The translations under genes and the position numbers were made by a program. Under the pieces are notes generated by a model. The model was not told the origin of the DNA. It saw nothing but the letters and a program-made list of their open reading frames with translations, and searched no databases. Positions 54,211 through 63,740 of a DNA stretch of 64,000 nt are shown here, one piece after another. The stretch comes from Sphingobacterium spiritivorum ATCC 33861 (GTDB lineage: Bacteria; Bacteroidota; Bacteroidia; Sphingobacteriales; Sphingobacteriaceae): the NCBI RefSeq assembly GCF_000143765.1, contig NZ_GL379772.1, positions 124,001-188,000 on the forward strand, in the 5' to 3' direction. Position 1 is the stretch's first letter, and the number at the start of each line of letters is the position of its first letter.

Positions 54211-54832
54211 GCTCGGCTATTTCTTCCAAATGTTTGGTATTATAATAATCTATGACATTGAATTTGCCATTTTCAAATTCAACAATATAAAGTGCGGTAT
54301 TTGTATGTGGAAAATCATCCATCATACATACATCCGTATCCGTAAGGACACACATCAGAATACGCAAAGCACGTCCGTGCAGACAGACCAGAACAGTCTT
54401 TTCTTCCGGCTGATCCAACATATATGCGATAGCTTCCTTCTGACGCTCCACCAGCTGATTAGGCGATTCGCCATCCTCAATATTCAGATCCAGTTCTCCG
54501 CTGCGCCAGGCCTGTATAACCTTTTCAAATCCCGACATGATATCCGGAGTCTGTTCGCGACCTTCATAAATTCCCCAACTGATCTCATCCAGTCCGATAA
54601 GCTGTTCCCAGTCTAATCCCTGCTCGATAAAAGGCGCTACTGTCTGGTGAGTACGCAACAAAGTCGAAGTATATACCTTATCAAAGGGTACATCTTTGTA
54701 AGCTTTATAAAAAGCATCAGCTTGTTTTCTTCCGTTATCATTAAGCGGAGAATTAACTCCCCTTCCCTGTACGATCCCTTTGAGGTTGAGATCTGTTTGT
54801 CCGTGGCGTATAAAATAAAATGTCTTTTTCAA
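54203..54832 (-). CDS. Histidine phosphatase-family protein in the mqn operon
   Basis: A protein of 209 residues. FYFIRHGQTDLNLKGIVQGR has the catalytic RHG; GRALRILMCVLTD supplies the second His; the fold is that of phosphoglycerate-mutase-like phosphatases (GpmB/CobC group). Overlap with mqnA and a five-base gap to mqnE show it belongs to the same operon. Its substrate is unknown; a phosphorylated intermediate of menaquinone synthesis is conceivable, though no such step is established in the futalosine route. Confidence 0.9.
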   Translation of the reverse strand: MKKTFYFIRHGQTDLNLKGIVQGRGVNSPLNDNGRKQADAFYKAYKDVPFDKVYTSTLLRTHQTVAPFIEQGLDWEQLIGLDEISWGIYEGREQTPDIMSGFEKVIQAWRSGELDLNIEDGESPNQLVERQKEAIAYMLDQPEEKTVLVCLHGRALRILMCVLTDTDVCMMDDFPHTNTALYIVEFENGKFNVIDYYNTKHLEEIAEHE

Positions 54833-54837
54833 AAAAA

Positions 54838-56040
54838 TCAGCTGTTAAGAACCGGCAAAGCGTAATAGTTTTTCTTCTTTGCAGACTCATCATCAAATAC
54901 ATGATCCTTATAATCCGTAACTACATGATATAGCGTATCCCGTTCTATTGGATGGCGTCCTACATTCTTGATCAGTTCGACCAGTTGTTGCGTGCTCATC
55001 GCAGGTGTCTGCTCTTCCGCTCCGGCCATACTGTATATTTTGGTCGTATCGTCTAATGTACCATCGATATCGTCAACACCAAAGCTCAGAGACATCTGTG
55101 CCGTGTCTCTGGAAATCATAGCCCAGTATGCTTTAATATGTGGAAAATTGTCCATATAAATACGGGCAACGGCATAGTTGCGCAAATCCTCAATCACAGA
55201 AACCTCATCTACATCAGACATCTGATTTTCTTTATTTCTGAATTTCAGCGGTATAAATGTTTGAAATCCTCCTGTTTTATCCTGCAACTGGCGCAGGCGT
55301 TCCATATGATCTACACGATGCCAGAACTTCTCAATATGCCCATAAAGCATGGTTGCATTGGTATTCATACCCAGCAGATGCGCCTGTTCATGTATATCCA
55401 GCCACTGTTCAGCAGTACATTTATCATGTGCAATCTGCTCTCGGATTTCCGGATGAAAGATTTCGGCTCCGCCTCCCGGCATAGAATCCAGCCCCGCTTC
55501 TTTGAGGTATTTCATACCATCAAAGTGGCTTAATTTAGCTTTTTTGAAGATATAATAATATTCAACAGGTGTCAATGCCTTGATATGTAATTCCGGACGG
55601 TGCGCTTTGCACTTACGGAAGAAATCAGCATAAAATTCGAGGTTTTGCTTGGGTACAACACCTCCTGTGATATGCACTTCAGTGACAGGCTCATCATCGT
55701 ATTTTTTGACAATATCGATCATAGCATCCACATCCATCTCCCATCCCTCTTCACGCTGTTTGATCATGCGTGAGTACGAACAGAACTTACAATCGTATAC
55801 ACATACGTTAGTAGGTTCGATATGAAAATTTCGATTGAAATAGGTGATATCACCGTGTCTCTTCTCCCGGATATAATTTGCTAATACCCCCAGGTAACTT
55901 AATTCTCCCTTTTCGTAGAGCAATACCCCTTCATCAAATGTGATGCGCTCTCCTGCTACAACTTTCTCTGCAATGCGGCGCAATTCGGGGTCTAAACGGC
56001 TATCGTTGATTAAAAAATCTATTTTATGTCTAGCTTCCAT
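54838..56040 (-). CDS. mqnE: Aminodeoxyfutalosine synthase (radical SAM)
   Basis: A protein of 400 residues from the ATG at 56040. NVCVYDCKFCSYSRM has the radical-SAM CxxxCxxC cluster; VTEVHITGGVVPKQNLEFY, LDSMPGGGAEIF and LRNYAVARIYMDNFPHIKAY are typical of MqnE. The enzyme joins enolpyruvyl-benzoate with SAM to form aminodeoxyfutalosine, the step after MqnA. An AGGAG lies 8 bases before this start, which supports it over the earlier ATG at 56070. MqnC and MqnD are not encoded in the window. Confidence 0.92.
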   Translation of the reverse strand: MEARHKIDFLINDSRLDPELRRIAEKVVAGERITFDEGVLLYEKGELSYLGVLANYIREKRHGDITYFNRNFHIEPTNVCVYDCKFCSYSRMIKQREEGWEMDVDAMIDIVKKYDDEPVTEVHITGGVVPKQNLEFYADFFRKCKAHRPELHIKALTPVEYYYIFKKAKLSHFDGMKYLKEAGLDSMPGGGAEIFHPEIREQIAHDKCTAEQWLDIHEQAHLLGMNTNATMLYGHIEKFWHRVDHMERLRQLQDKTGGFQTFIPLKFRNKENQMSDVDEVSVIEDLRNYAVARIYMDNFPHIKAYWAMISRDTAQMSLSFGVDDIDGTLDDTTKIYSMAGAEEQTPAMSTQQLVELIKNVGRHPIERDTLYHVVTDYKDHVFDDESAKKKNYYALPVLNS

Positions 56041-56058
56041 TTCTCTTCTCCTATTAGA

Positions 56059-56066
56059 CAAATGTA
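56059..56066 (-). promoter_or_regulatory. -7 element before mqnE
   Basis: TACATTTG on the minus strand matches the consensus, about 19 bases before the ATG at 56040. It overlaps the alternative longer reading frame, supporting the shorter protein. Confidence 0.5.
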
Positions 56067-56128
56067 CCAATATTAGAATAAAAATGCGAGCGGATTCTTG
56101 TTAAAACATTCAGTTTACAAAAAGATTA

Positions 56129-57952
56129 CTATTCGCCAAACTGTTGCATATCAATAAGGCGCTTATACAGTCCCTGTCTAACCAGCAGTTCAGAATGTGT
56201 ACCATATTCCACGATCTTACCGCCTTCCACAACGACAATTTTATCCGCATTCTGAATGGTACTCAACCGGTGTGCAATGACCACAGTAGTCCTGTTTTCC
56301 ATAAGTTTATACAACGCCTCCTGCACCAGTTTTTCGGACTCAGTATCCAATGCTGAAGTCGCTTCATCCAGTAACATAATCGGCGGATTTTTCAGGACAG
56401 CTCTCGCAATACAAAGGCGCTGACGCTGACCTCCGGACAACTTAGCCCCACGGTCACCGATATTGGTCTGATAGCCCTCTTCCGTATTCAGGATAAACTG
56501 GTGCGCATTCGCAATTTTTGCAGCGGCCTCTACCTGCTCCTGTGAGGCAGATTCGTTGGCAAAAGCTATATTATTAAAGATCGTATCATTAAATAATATG
56601 GAATCCTGATTCACCACACCTATTAATCGGCGCAGGGATTCCTGGTTGAGATCCCGGAGATCTTTACCATCGAACAATACTTTTCCTCCGGTCACATCCA
56701 TAAAGCGCGGTATCAGATCGACTAATGTGGATTTACCACCACCAGACGGACCCACCAGCGCAATTGTTTTTCCCTTTTCAATCGTAAGATTAATATCCGA
56801 AAGCACCTTGTGTTCGCCATAAGCAAAATCCACATGTTCAAAACGGATATCTGAATTAAAATTATCGACTACCACTGCATCTGCTTTATCCACCACTTCA
56901 CTTCTTTCATCGATCAGCTCCAATACACGTTCACCTGCGGCGACTCCATTATGAATATTACTGAATGAATCGGTAATCGCTTTTGCAGGACGCATAATCT
57001 GAGAGAAGATAGCAATATACGCTATAAAATCTGCTGCCGGAAGATCACCGCTTCCACTTAACACCAGACTCCCCCCATACAACAGAATGACGGCTACCAT
57101 GACTACCCCAAGCAATTCAGATACAGGAGATCCCATCTGCTGTCTGCGAACCATGCGTCGCATAATATTCGCATAGCGGTGGTTTTCATGATTGAATCTG
57201 TTCTTTACGAAATCTGTTGCATTGAATGCTTTGATAATACGGACACCGGACAATGCTTCATCCAGATAGGTAATCATATTGGCATAAGACTGTTGTCCTT
57301 CCTGTGCCTGAGCTTTTAATGTCTTAACAATACGTGAAATGAAAAATGCAGAGACCGGGATCACTAACATGGAAAATAAAGTCAGCTTGGCCGATATCAC
57401 AAATAGCATGACCAGATAGGCGATCAATTGCAACGGCTCTTTAAACACTACCTGCAGTGTACCTGTAACTGAAAACTGTACCACCTGTACATCCGAAGCT
57501 ATCTTGGAGATCACATCGCCCTTACGCTGTCCGCTGAAATATCCAAGATGCAGATCCATGACATTCCCGAATACAGCTTTACGAAGATTCAACAGCGTGT
57601 GAATTCGTAAATTTTCCATGATTCGTTGAGAAAAATATCGGAAAGCATTACTGATCAGCACCGAGATGACGATCACGATACACACAATCTTTAGTGCTTC
57701 ATAAGGACCATATTCCTGATTAGCCCAATTGGCGTAGTAATTAAAATAGCCCAGAATATCAAACATACCATCCGGCTCGACTAAAGCGGCCTTTACTTCT
57801 CCTTCCGTATTGAATAACGTGTGCAGTAAAGGAGCTAACAATGCCAGATTGAGCGTACTGAATATGACTGTGACCAATGTACATATAATATACGGGATCG
57901 CATATTTTTCAATGGGTTTGGCAAATGAAAGTAGTCTAAAATAAGTCTTCAT
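56129..57952 (-). CDS. ABC exporter, MsbA-type fused permease and ATPase
   Basis: A protein of 607 residues. Six helices form the permease part (about 18-320). The ATPase shows Walker A (GPSGGGKST), the signature LSGGQRQRLC, Walker B with IMLLDEATSALD and the switch AHRLS. Homologues flip lipid A or peptides; the exact cargo is unknown. A TATTTTTG on the minus strand at 57970-57977 is a possible -7 element. Confidence 0.93.
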   Translation of the reverse strand: MKTYFRLLSFAKPIEKYAIPYIICTLVTVIFSTLNLALLAPLLHTLFNTEGEVKAALVEPDGMFDILGYFNYYANWANQEYGPYEALKIVCIVIVISVLISNAFRYFSQRIMENLRIHTLLNLRKAVFGNVMDLHLGYFSGQRKGDVISKIASDVQVVQFSVTGTLQVVFKEPLQLIAYLVMLFVISAKLTLFSMLVIPVSAFFISRIVKTLKAQAQEGQQSYANMITYLDEALSGVRIIKAFNATDFVKNRFNHENHRYANIMRRMVRRQQMGSPVSELLGVVMVAVILLYGGSLVLSGSGDLPAADFIAYIAIFSQIMRPAKAITDSFSNIHNGVAAGERVLELIDERSEVVDKADAVVVDNFNSDIRFEHVDFAYGEHKVLSDINLTIEKGKTIALVGPSGGGKSTLVDLIPRFMDVTGGKVLFDGKDLRDLNQESLRRLIGVVNQDSILFNDTIFNNIAFANESASQEQVEAAAKIANAHQFILNTEEGYQTNIGDRGAKLSGGQRQRLCIARAVLKNPPIMLLDEATSALDTESEKLVQEALYKLMENRTTVVIAHRLSTIQNADKIVVVEGGKIVEYGTHSELLVRQGLYKRLIDMQQFGE

Positions 57953-58082
57953 TTAATGTTATAAGCCAACAAAAATAGTAAAATTGTCAACCTTACGCAT
58001 AAAGTTGAACATTATAATAAACAATGTTACACAATTAAGACAGGAATACCGCTTATTTTTTAATTCGCTAACGCCAATTTAA

Positions 58083-59078
58083 CTATTCAGATACAGCGCT
58101 TATTCCGGACAGTTCGACGGCCTTTCCGTTATTATTTTTGCTGATATCTGCAGCTTCTATAAAAGCACAGATTTCTAATGTCTGCGCCCCGTCTACCGGG
58201 GGTTCTCCTGAGTCAAAAAAATCAACAATTTTATGCAGCAGCGGCTCATAGCCTTTAAATTCCCCCAGCTTCACATTTTCCTGTTCACAAAAAATTATTC
58301 CGCCAAAATCATTCTTTCCGATACGCATACCACGTACTGTACCTATACGTCCTCCTTCCCACACCCCTACGATCAGATCCGAATCTGTAGTATGTACACG
58401 TGATACCGATTTACATCCTGTTCCCATTGCGGCAAATAACATTTCTACACCATGAATGCCATACCAAAAAAAATCAGGATGTGTACTTTCGAGCGTTGCA
58501 GGTGTAAAAACATCAGCAGCTAATACCTTTCCATATGTTCCTCCGGTGATTTCTTCCATTCCACCAATATACCGCAACGAAGATGTGGAGAACATCGGGG
58601 TATTATATTGACGGGAGAGTTTCATAATCTTGTAAGCATCTGCATAGGAGGCAGCGATAGGTTTATCAATAAAAACAGGTTTACCGGCTTTAAGAACCTG
58701 AGTAGCCTGCTCCAGATGTAAGCGTCCGTCATTCGTTTCCAGCAGTACAGCATCCACCCTCTTCAACAATTCTGCTATTGAATTTACAATGGCCACTCCA
58801 TGACTTTTTACTTCTTCTATATATTTAGGAATACGGTCTGTTGCTGAAGGGATAGTCTTTGTTCCGTAAGGATATGCCGCTACAACATGATAATCTCTGT
58901 ACGCAGCTGGATTTGTATTGATCGCCCTGGTAAAGGCGACTGCATGGGAAGTATCCAGACCGATAATCCCTATTCTTTTACCCTTTACTGCGGTTGCGGA
59001 CAGCAGCTGATGTATCATCATTGCACCCAGAACTGCACTACCTGTGCGGATAAACTCTCTTCTGCCCGATGTATTCAT
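58083..59078 (-). CDS. Tat-exported Gfo/Idh/MocA-type oxidoreductase
   Basis: A protein of 331 residues. GRREFIRTGSAVLGAMM is a twin-arginine-type signal. KRIGIIGLDTSHAVAFTRAI is the NAD-binding start, and PVFIDKPIAASYADA carries the catalytic Lys (DKP variant of EKP). Periplasmic enzymes of this kind process glycans in Bacteroidota. It lies alone, divergent from the aminotransferase gene. Confidence 0.85.
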   Translation of the reverse strand: MNTSGRREFIRTGSAVLGAMMIHQLLSATAVKGKRIGIIGLDTSHAVAFTRAINTNPAAYRDYHVVAAYPYGTKTIPSATDRIPKYIEEVKSHGVAIVNSIAELLKRVDAVLLETNDGRLHLEQATQVLKAGKPVFIDKPIAASYADAYKIMKLSRQYNTPMFSTSSLRYIGGMEEITGGTYGKVLAADVFTPATLESTHPDFFWYGIHGVEMLFAAMGTGCKSVSRVHTTDSDLIVGVWEGGRIGTVRGMRIGKNDFGGIIFCEQENVKLGEFKGYEPLLHKIVDFFDSGEPPVDGAQTLEICAFIEAADISKNNNGKAVELSGISAVSE

Positions 59079-59238
59079 TTAGTTGGTTGATGTTGAATGA
59101 ATGATAAATGTACAAAAAAGGAAATGTGCTCCAAAAAGTAAATAGCTTTATCCGCCACTTTCCTTTCGCTTTTTTATTATATTTTAGCGTAAATAGGTTC
59201 ATTATTTTTACTTTAGAGTTTTCAAAACACAAATTAAA

Positions 59239-60393
59239 ATGCAAATTAACGTTGCCAAAAGGTTGCAACAGACCGAAGAGTACTACTTCTCTAAAAAATT
59301 GAGAGAGATTGACGAGCTCAACAAAAGCGGAGCCCGCGTGATCAATTTGGGAATTGGAAGCCCCGATTTGCCTCCACATCCCGAAGTTATTCAAACCCTT
59401 CATGAGAAAGCCAGCTTGCCAAATACCCATGGTTATCAAAATTATAAAGGTAGCCCCGTATTACGCAAAGCTATTGCTGACTGGTATGAACGATATTATC
59501 GCGTATATCTTAATCCTGAAAAAGAGATTTTACCTTTGATCGGCTCCAAAGAAGGCATCGTCCATATTTGTATGACCTATCTGCAGGATGGAGATGAAGT
59601 CCTTATCCCTAATCCGGGATATCCGGCCTATGCAGCGGCTGTACGTCTCAGTGGTGCAACAGCTGTTCCCTACACGATGACAGCGGAAAATGACTGGCTG
59701 CCCAACCTGAAAGAGCTGGAGCAAACAGATCTGTCCAAAGTCAAGATTATGTGGATCAACTATCCGCATATGCCGACCGGATCTAAAGCCACAGCTTCTT
59801 TTTTTGAAGCTGTGATCGCCTTTGGTAAAAAACATAATATCCTGATCTGTCATGATAATCCGTATAGCTTTATTCTGAACGATCATCCGCAGAGTATTCT
59901 GGAGACAGAAGGAGCCAAAGATGTAGCTATAGAACTTAATTCACTAAGTAAATCGTCTAATATGGCCGGTTGGAGAATAGGTATGCTATGCGCAGCAGAA
60001 GAACGCATCAATGAGATTCTGCGATTCAAAAGCAATATGGATTCAGGAATGTTTCTGCCCCTGCAGCTTGCCGCAGCTAAAGCCCTTAGCCTGGATAGCA
60101 CATGGTACACAGAACTGAATGCAGCTTACCAGAAAAGGAAAGATAAAGCTCTGGAACTGCTAAACCTGCTTAATTGCAGCTACCGTGAAGATCAGGTAGG
60201 TCTGTTTATATGGGCCAAAGTTCCGGAAAAGTATGCCAACGGATATGAACTGAGCGATGAAGTCTTAAATAAGGCTCGTGTCTTTATCACTCCCGGAGGA
60301 ATTTTCGGGCATGCCGGCAATGGTTATATACGCGTCAGCTTATGTGCTACAGAAGCTGTATTTGAAGAAGCAATAGCACGGATCAGGGGATAG
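59239..60393 (+). CDS. Class I/II aminotransferase, probably aromatic
   Basis: A protein of 384 residues. INLGIGSPDLPPHPEVIQTL is the usual start; NPGYPAYAAAVRLSGA and MWINYPHMPTGSKA follow; the PLP lysine is in NSLSKSSNMAGWRIGM. It should transfer the amino group between an amino acid and 2-oxoglutarate. The next gene, prephenate dehydrogenase, makes 4-hydroxyphenylpyruvate, which suggests tyrosine or aspartate as product. LL-diaminopimelate aminotransferases have a similar sequence, so that remains possible. Confidence 0.88.
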   Translation: MQINVAKRLQQTEEYYFSKKLREIDELNKSGARVINLGIGSPDLPPHPEVIQTLHEKASLPNTHGYQNYKGSPVLRKAIADWYERYYRVYLNPEKEILPLIGSKEGIVHICMTYLQDGDEVLIPNPGYPAYAAAVRLSGATAVPYTMTAENDWLPNLKELEQTDLSKVKIMWINYPHMPTGSKATASFFEAVIAFGKKHNILICHDNPYSFILNDHPQSILETEGAKDVAIELNSLSKSSNMAGWRIGMLCAAEERINEILRFKSNMDSGMFLPLQLAAAKALSLDSTWYTELNAAYQKRKDKALELLNLLNCSYREDQVGLFIWAKVPEKYANGYELSDEVLNKARVFITPGGIFGHAGNGYIRVSLCATEAVFEEAIARIRG

Positions 60394-60478
60394 CTTGAAA
60401 ACAGCCGGTACATACAAGCGATACAAAAGCTGATGTGTAACGTCTGTTTAATTTTTACGTTTTAATTATCATTTTCTA

Positions 60479-61318
60479 ATGAATTTAGCAATTGTCGGAA
60501 TCGGACTGATCGGAGGATCAGTAGCCATCCGATTGAAAGAAAAAGGAAATTTTTCTAAAATAATAGGAGTTGACAAGAGTGAATCTAATCAGAAAAAAGC
60601 TCTTCAGCTTCATCTGGTTGATGAGATCGCCTCTCTGGAAGAAGCTGTAAAAAGCTGTAAGGTGATTATTCTGGCTGCTCCGGTAAATGCAATTTTACAA
60701 CTTGCACCTACAATCCTGGATCTGGTCACAGATCAGGTTGTCATTGATATGGGCTCTACAAAGGAAAATATTCTCAAACTTATAGAGAACCATCCTAAAA
60801 GAGGACGCTATGTAGCTGCACACCCGATGGCAGGAACAGAGTATTCTGGTCCTGAAGCGGCTATACCTAATCTTTTTAAAGATAAAATGATGGTATATGT
60901 TGAAGCTTTCCGTTCGGACGAAGATGCCTTCGAACTTGCAGACTCCATTACCGAGCAGTTGGAGATGAAAACCTCGTATATGAATGCCAATGAACATGAT
61001 GTACACACGGCATATGTATCCCATATTTCACACCTCACTTCTTTTGCTCTTGCACTCACGGTATTGGGGAAAGAAAAATCACAGGGGCGTATTTTTGAAC
61101 TGGCAGGTTCGGGATTTGAATCTACTGTACGTCTGGCTAAAAGTTCGCCGGACATGTGGACGCCGATATTCAAACAAAACAGGGCAAATGTACTGGAAGT
61201 ACTTGATGAACATATCAAACAGCTGCAATTGCTGCATCAGGCCATTGAAGAAGAAGACTATGATGAGCTGTACAAACTGATCAAAAAATCGAATAAGATC
61301 AAAAGGATTATTAAATAA
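60479..61318 (+). CDS. tyrA: Prephenate dehydrogenase
   Basis: A protein of 279 residues. LAIVGIGLIGGSVAIRLKEK is the NAD-binding loop; AAHPMAGTEYSG and AYVSHISHLTSFALAL hold the active-site residues (His, Ser) of TyrA. It oxidises prephenate to 4-hydroxyphenylpyruvate in tyrosine synthesis. No chorismate mutase or ACT domain is fused. It starts 85 bases after the aminotransferase. Confidence 0.94.
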   Translation: MNLAIVGIGLIGGSVAIRLKEKGNFSKIIGVDKSESNQKKALQLHLVDEIASLEEAVKSCKVIILAAPVNAILQLAPTILDLVTDQVVIDMGSTKENILKLIENHPKRGRYVAAHPMAGTEYSGPEAAIPNLFKDKMMVYVEAFRSDEDAFELADSITEQLEMKTSYMNANEHDVHTAYVSHISHLTSFALALTVLGKEKSQGRIFELAGSGFESTVRLAKSSPDMWTPIFKQNRANVLEVLDEHIKQLQLLHQAIEEEDYDELYKLIKKSNKIKRIIK

Positions 61319-61320
61319 GA

Positions 61321-61354
61321 ATAGTGCTGCAGAGTCCAAACTTTGCAGCACTAT
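61321..61354 (+). terminator. Long hairpin between tyrA and the orphan gene
   Basis: A 14-bp stem ATAGTGCTGCAGAG with CTTTGCAGCACTAT (one G-T pair) around TCCAAA. It starts just after the tyrA stop. The T run is weak, so read-through into the next gene is likely. Confidence 0.6.
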
Positions 61355-61389
61355 CTGCTTTGTATAAACGTGAACAAAACCTCTCTCCT

Positions 61390-62538
61390 ATGCAAAAAGA
61401 CCAGCCTGTCTGTATTTCATTAACCGCAGCTCAAAGTCATAAAATAACTATCCCTGCAGGACAGGGAAGCTTTTCTATAGGTACTAAAGGTATTTCCAAA
61501 GGTAAGTATGATACCTGGGTAGAAAAGGGAGAGGTGATACAATGGAATTGCTTTGATGAATTCAGTACACCTGCAGGATCGCGCTGGCCAAGATTTTTGT
61601 ATTATGCGGGTAATGATAACGGATTTGTGGGATGGTCAGATCAAAGACCTGTTGAAGATTTTCATTGGTTTCCATATGAATCTGTTTCGGCAGATCTGAC
61701 AAAAGCCGATATAGGAAATTTTCATGTTCATTCATCAGGAGAACAGGTCGAATTAACATTGGGAAGCAAGATCAGAAGACTCTATCTGTCCGGCAATCTG
61801 GCAAAGTTCCAGATAAAGCAGTCTGCCCGGATTCCCTACCTGCATTTCTCTCCGGACACAGCAAAGAAAGAGATAATCTCCTATAAGCTACCAGTATTCA
61901 GGAATTTTGAGCAAGTACCGCACATAGACGTAAATGTCCCTCCTGTAGGTCAGGCATTTGACTGTGAAAGTCTTCTGCAATTCGCAAATCTCAAGTCTTT
62001 AAGCCTGAGCGGAAATCTGACAAACCTTCATGCACTGAAAGAATTGAAACACCTGAAATCTATAGAACTGAGATATGTCCCTGATCTGGCAGCTATGCCG
62101 GCACTCACAACATGGCCTCAACTAACGTATTTTATCGGATGGAATATAGAGGAAGAGGCAGGAAAAGTACTGAAGAAAGAACTCCAGCAACTCAGCAAAG
62201 AAAAAGTATTTACGTATGCTTCAGTATCCAAACTAAAGAAAAAGATCTGGTTTACAACAGAATACGGAATCCCGTTTGCCGGCTGGGCAGATAAGAATGC
62301 AAAACCGGCGACCAAAGCTTACAAAACAGCGTTAAAGGAAATCTGCAAGGCAAAAACGGAAGATGAAGTGAAAGTATCTATTGGTAAAGTAATCCGGGTT
62401 ATCAATACCTTGCAGGATATAGAGACCACAGAGCGTGAAGACGCAGGTCTGGCTGTAGATCAGCTTATACAATCGTCCTCCTTAGCAATCTCAACTGAAA
62501 AAGCCAGTCAATGGTTTGACGAATACCGGGATTTCTAA
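61390..62538 (+). CDS. Orphan protein with a leucine-rich segment, unknown function
   Basis: A protein of 382 residues from the ATG at 61390; the GTG at 61324 lies within the hairpin and is not a credible start. The middle part resembles leucine-rich repeats (LQFANLKSLSLSGNLTNLHA, then LKELKHLKSIELRYVPDLAA). The N-terminal half contains ITIPAGQGSFSIGTKGISKG and a Trp-rich strand region; the C-terminus is helical. No signal peptide. I do not recognise the family; it could be a protein-binding scaffold. Confidence 0.75.
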   Translation: MQKDQPVCISLTAAQSHKITIPAGQGSFSIGTKGISKGKYDTWVEKGEVIQWNCFDEFSTPAGSRWPRFLYYAGNDNGFVGWSDQRPVEDFHWFPYESVSADLTKADIGNFHVHSSGEQVELTLGSKIRRLYLSGNLAKFQIKQSARIPYLHFSPDTAKKEIISYKLPVFRNFEQVPHIDVNVPPVGQAFDCESLLQFANLKSLSLSGNLTNLHALKELKHLKSIELRYVPDLAAMPALTTWPQLTYFIGWNIEEEAGKVLKKELQQLSKEKVFTYASVSKLKKKIWFTTEYGIPFAGWADKNAKPATKAYKTALKEICKAKTEDEVKVSIGKVIRVINTLQDIETTEREDAGLAVDQLIQSSSLAISTEKASQWFDEYRDF

Positions 62539-62596
62539 GGTCTTTCAAGCATTCCATAGTACAGAATTTGAATCCTGAACTATGGAATATTCACAT

Positions 62597-63721
62597 CTAC
62601 CCTACTCCTAAAAACAGACCAATAATATACAGAATAATAATTCCCAGCAAAATAGCACCAACAATTTTCCATGTGCTATACGGACGATCCCCGTACACCT
62701 TTCCACTGAAGGCATTGATCATGATCTGATAGTACTTTCCGTTATACTTGTAGGAAGTCAGCCATACCGGCAACAGCACATACCGTATCCCTTCTTTACT
62801 AAAATATGTATCTGCAGAATCAATACGTTGTTCATCACCACCTATATCGTCTTTTATATATCCCCTGATCTGATACTGCATGACCGCTTTGGCTTCAGCC
62901 ATAGCTGCCTGCGGATCCAACTGATAGGTCTGTGCTGAAAATCCGCTGATATACTGTTCATTGAAAGGAACGAGTCTCTCTAGATGCCAGGGTCCGAGTT
63001 TGTCACTGGAAGCCTGAGAAAGTGACTGAGAAGCACATATCGTAATATCCTTAAAGGTTACAGATACTCTTCCGGAGGCATATCGCCAGCGTGTACGTTG
63101 GTCCTGTACCGTGGTTGTATTCCCGTCCTTATCTCTTACCGTCCGCTCCACATAATAATGATCTCCCCGCTCTCCGGTATAATCGGTGACTGTATTTGCA
63201 TTGAAAACCCAGAAAGGAATATACACCCCTTTCAATGCATTCAGAGAGTATGTATCAAAAATTCGTTTAAAATCATTAGGGGCGAACCAGCGCTTACCTC
63301 CCCAGATTTTAAATTGCTGATAAGCGAGCTTGTTATCAATAAAAAAAGGAACCAGCGCCTGGGGTCTTACAATATGTTCAGTATGATGATCTATAACAAG
63401 AGGTGATGAACAGAAGGCACACTTTGCAGCAACCACATGCGAAGGGAGTGTTGTTGATGCCCCGCAGTTTGTACATTTCGCAATTTCCTGCAGCTCTTCG
63501 TACCTGTTGTCATTGACATCTTTTATAGAAGCAATGTAATGCTCATAATCTATAGGAAAGGTAAGCGGAGGAGCATTCTCCGCAGTTTGCGCTATCGTAT
63601 TACGCGTTCCGCAATACGGGCATAACAGATAATCTGTACCGGGTTTATAGGCCAGAGGAGCACTACATCCGGTACATTTAAATGTTTTATTTATTTCAGC
63701 AGTTTTTTCTTCAAATGCCAT
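62597..63721 (-). CDS. Double zinc-ribbon membrane protein
   Basis: A protein of 374 residues from the ATG at 63721. Two zinc ribbons at the N-terminus: CTGCSAPL with CPYCGTRN, and CTNCGAST with CAFCSSPL. The long middle part is beta-rich (FWVFNANTVTDYTGERGDHY), and a single membrane helix (IVGAILLGIIILYI) closes the C-terminus. It is similar in plan to Bacillus YdjG-type proteins encoded beside an SPFH protein. The upstream gene on the same strand ends in a GYF domain, as in SPFH proteins. Role: probably a membrane-stress complex. Confidence 0.75.
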   Translation of the reverse strand: MAFEEKTAEINKTFKCTGCSAPLAYKPGTDYLLCPYCGTRNTIAQTAENAPPLTFPIDYEHYIASIKDVNDNRYEELQEIAKCTNCGASTTLPSHVVAAKCAFCSSPLVIDHHTEHIVRPQALVPFFIDNKLAYQQFKIWGGKRWFAPNDFKRIFDTYSLNALKGVYIPFWVFNANTVTDYTGERGDHYYVERTVRDKDGNTTTVQDQRTRWRYASGRVSVTFKDITICASQSLSQASSDKLGPWHLERLVPFNEQYISGFSAQTYQLDPQAAMAEAKAVMQYQIRGYIKDDIGGDEQRIDSADTYFSKEGIRYVLLPVWLTSYKYNGKYYQIMINAFSGKVYGDRPYSTWKIVGAILLGIIILYIIGLFLGVG

Positions 63722-63740
63722 GAACAATGATTGAATTTGC

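Noticed and set aside
61324..61389. GTG start extending the orphan gene by 22 residues
   Set aside because: The GTG lies inside the hairpin after tyrA; the ATG at 61390 gives a cleaner start.
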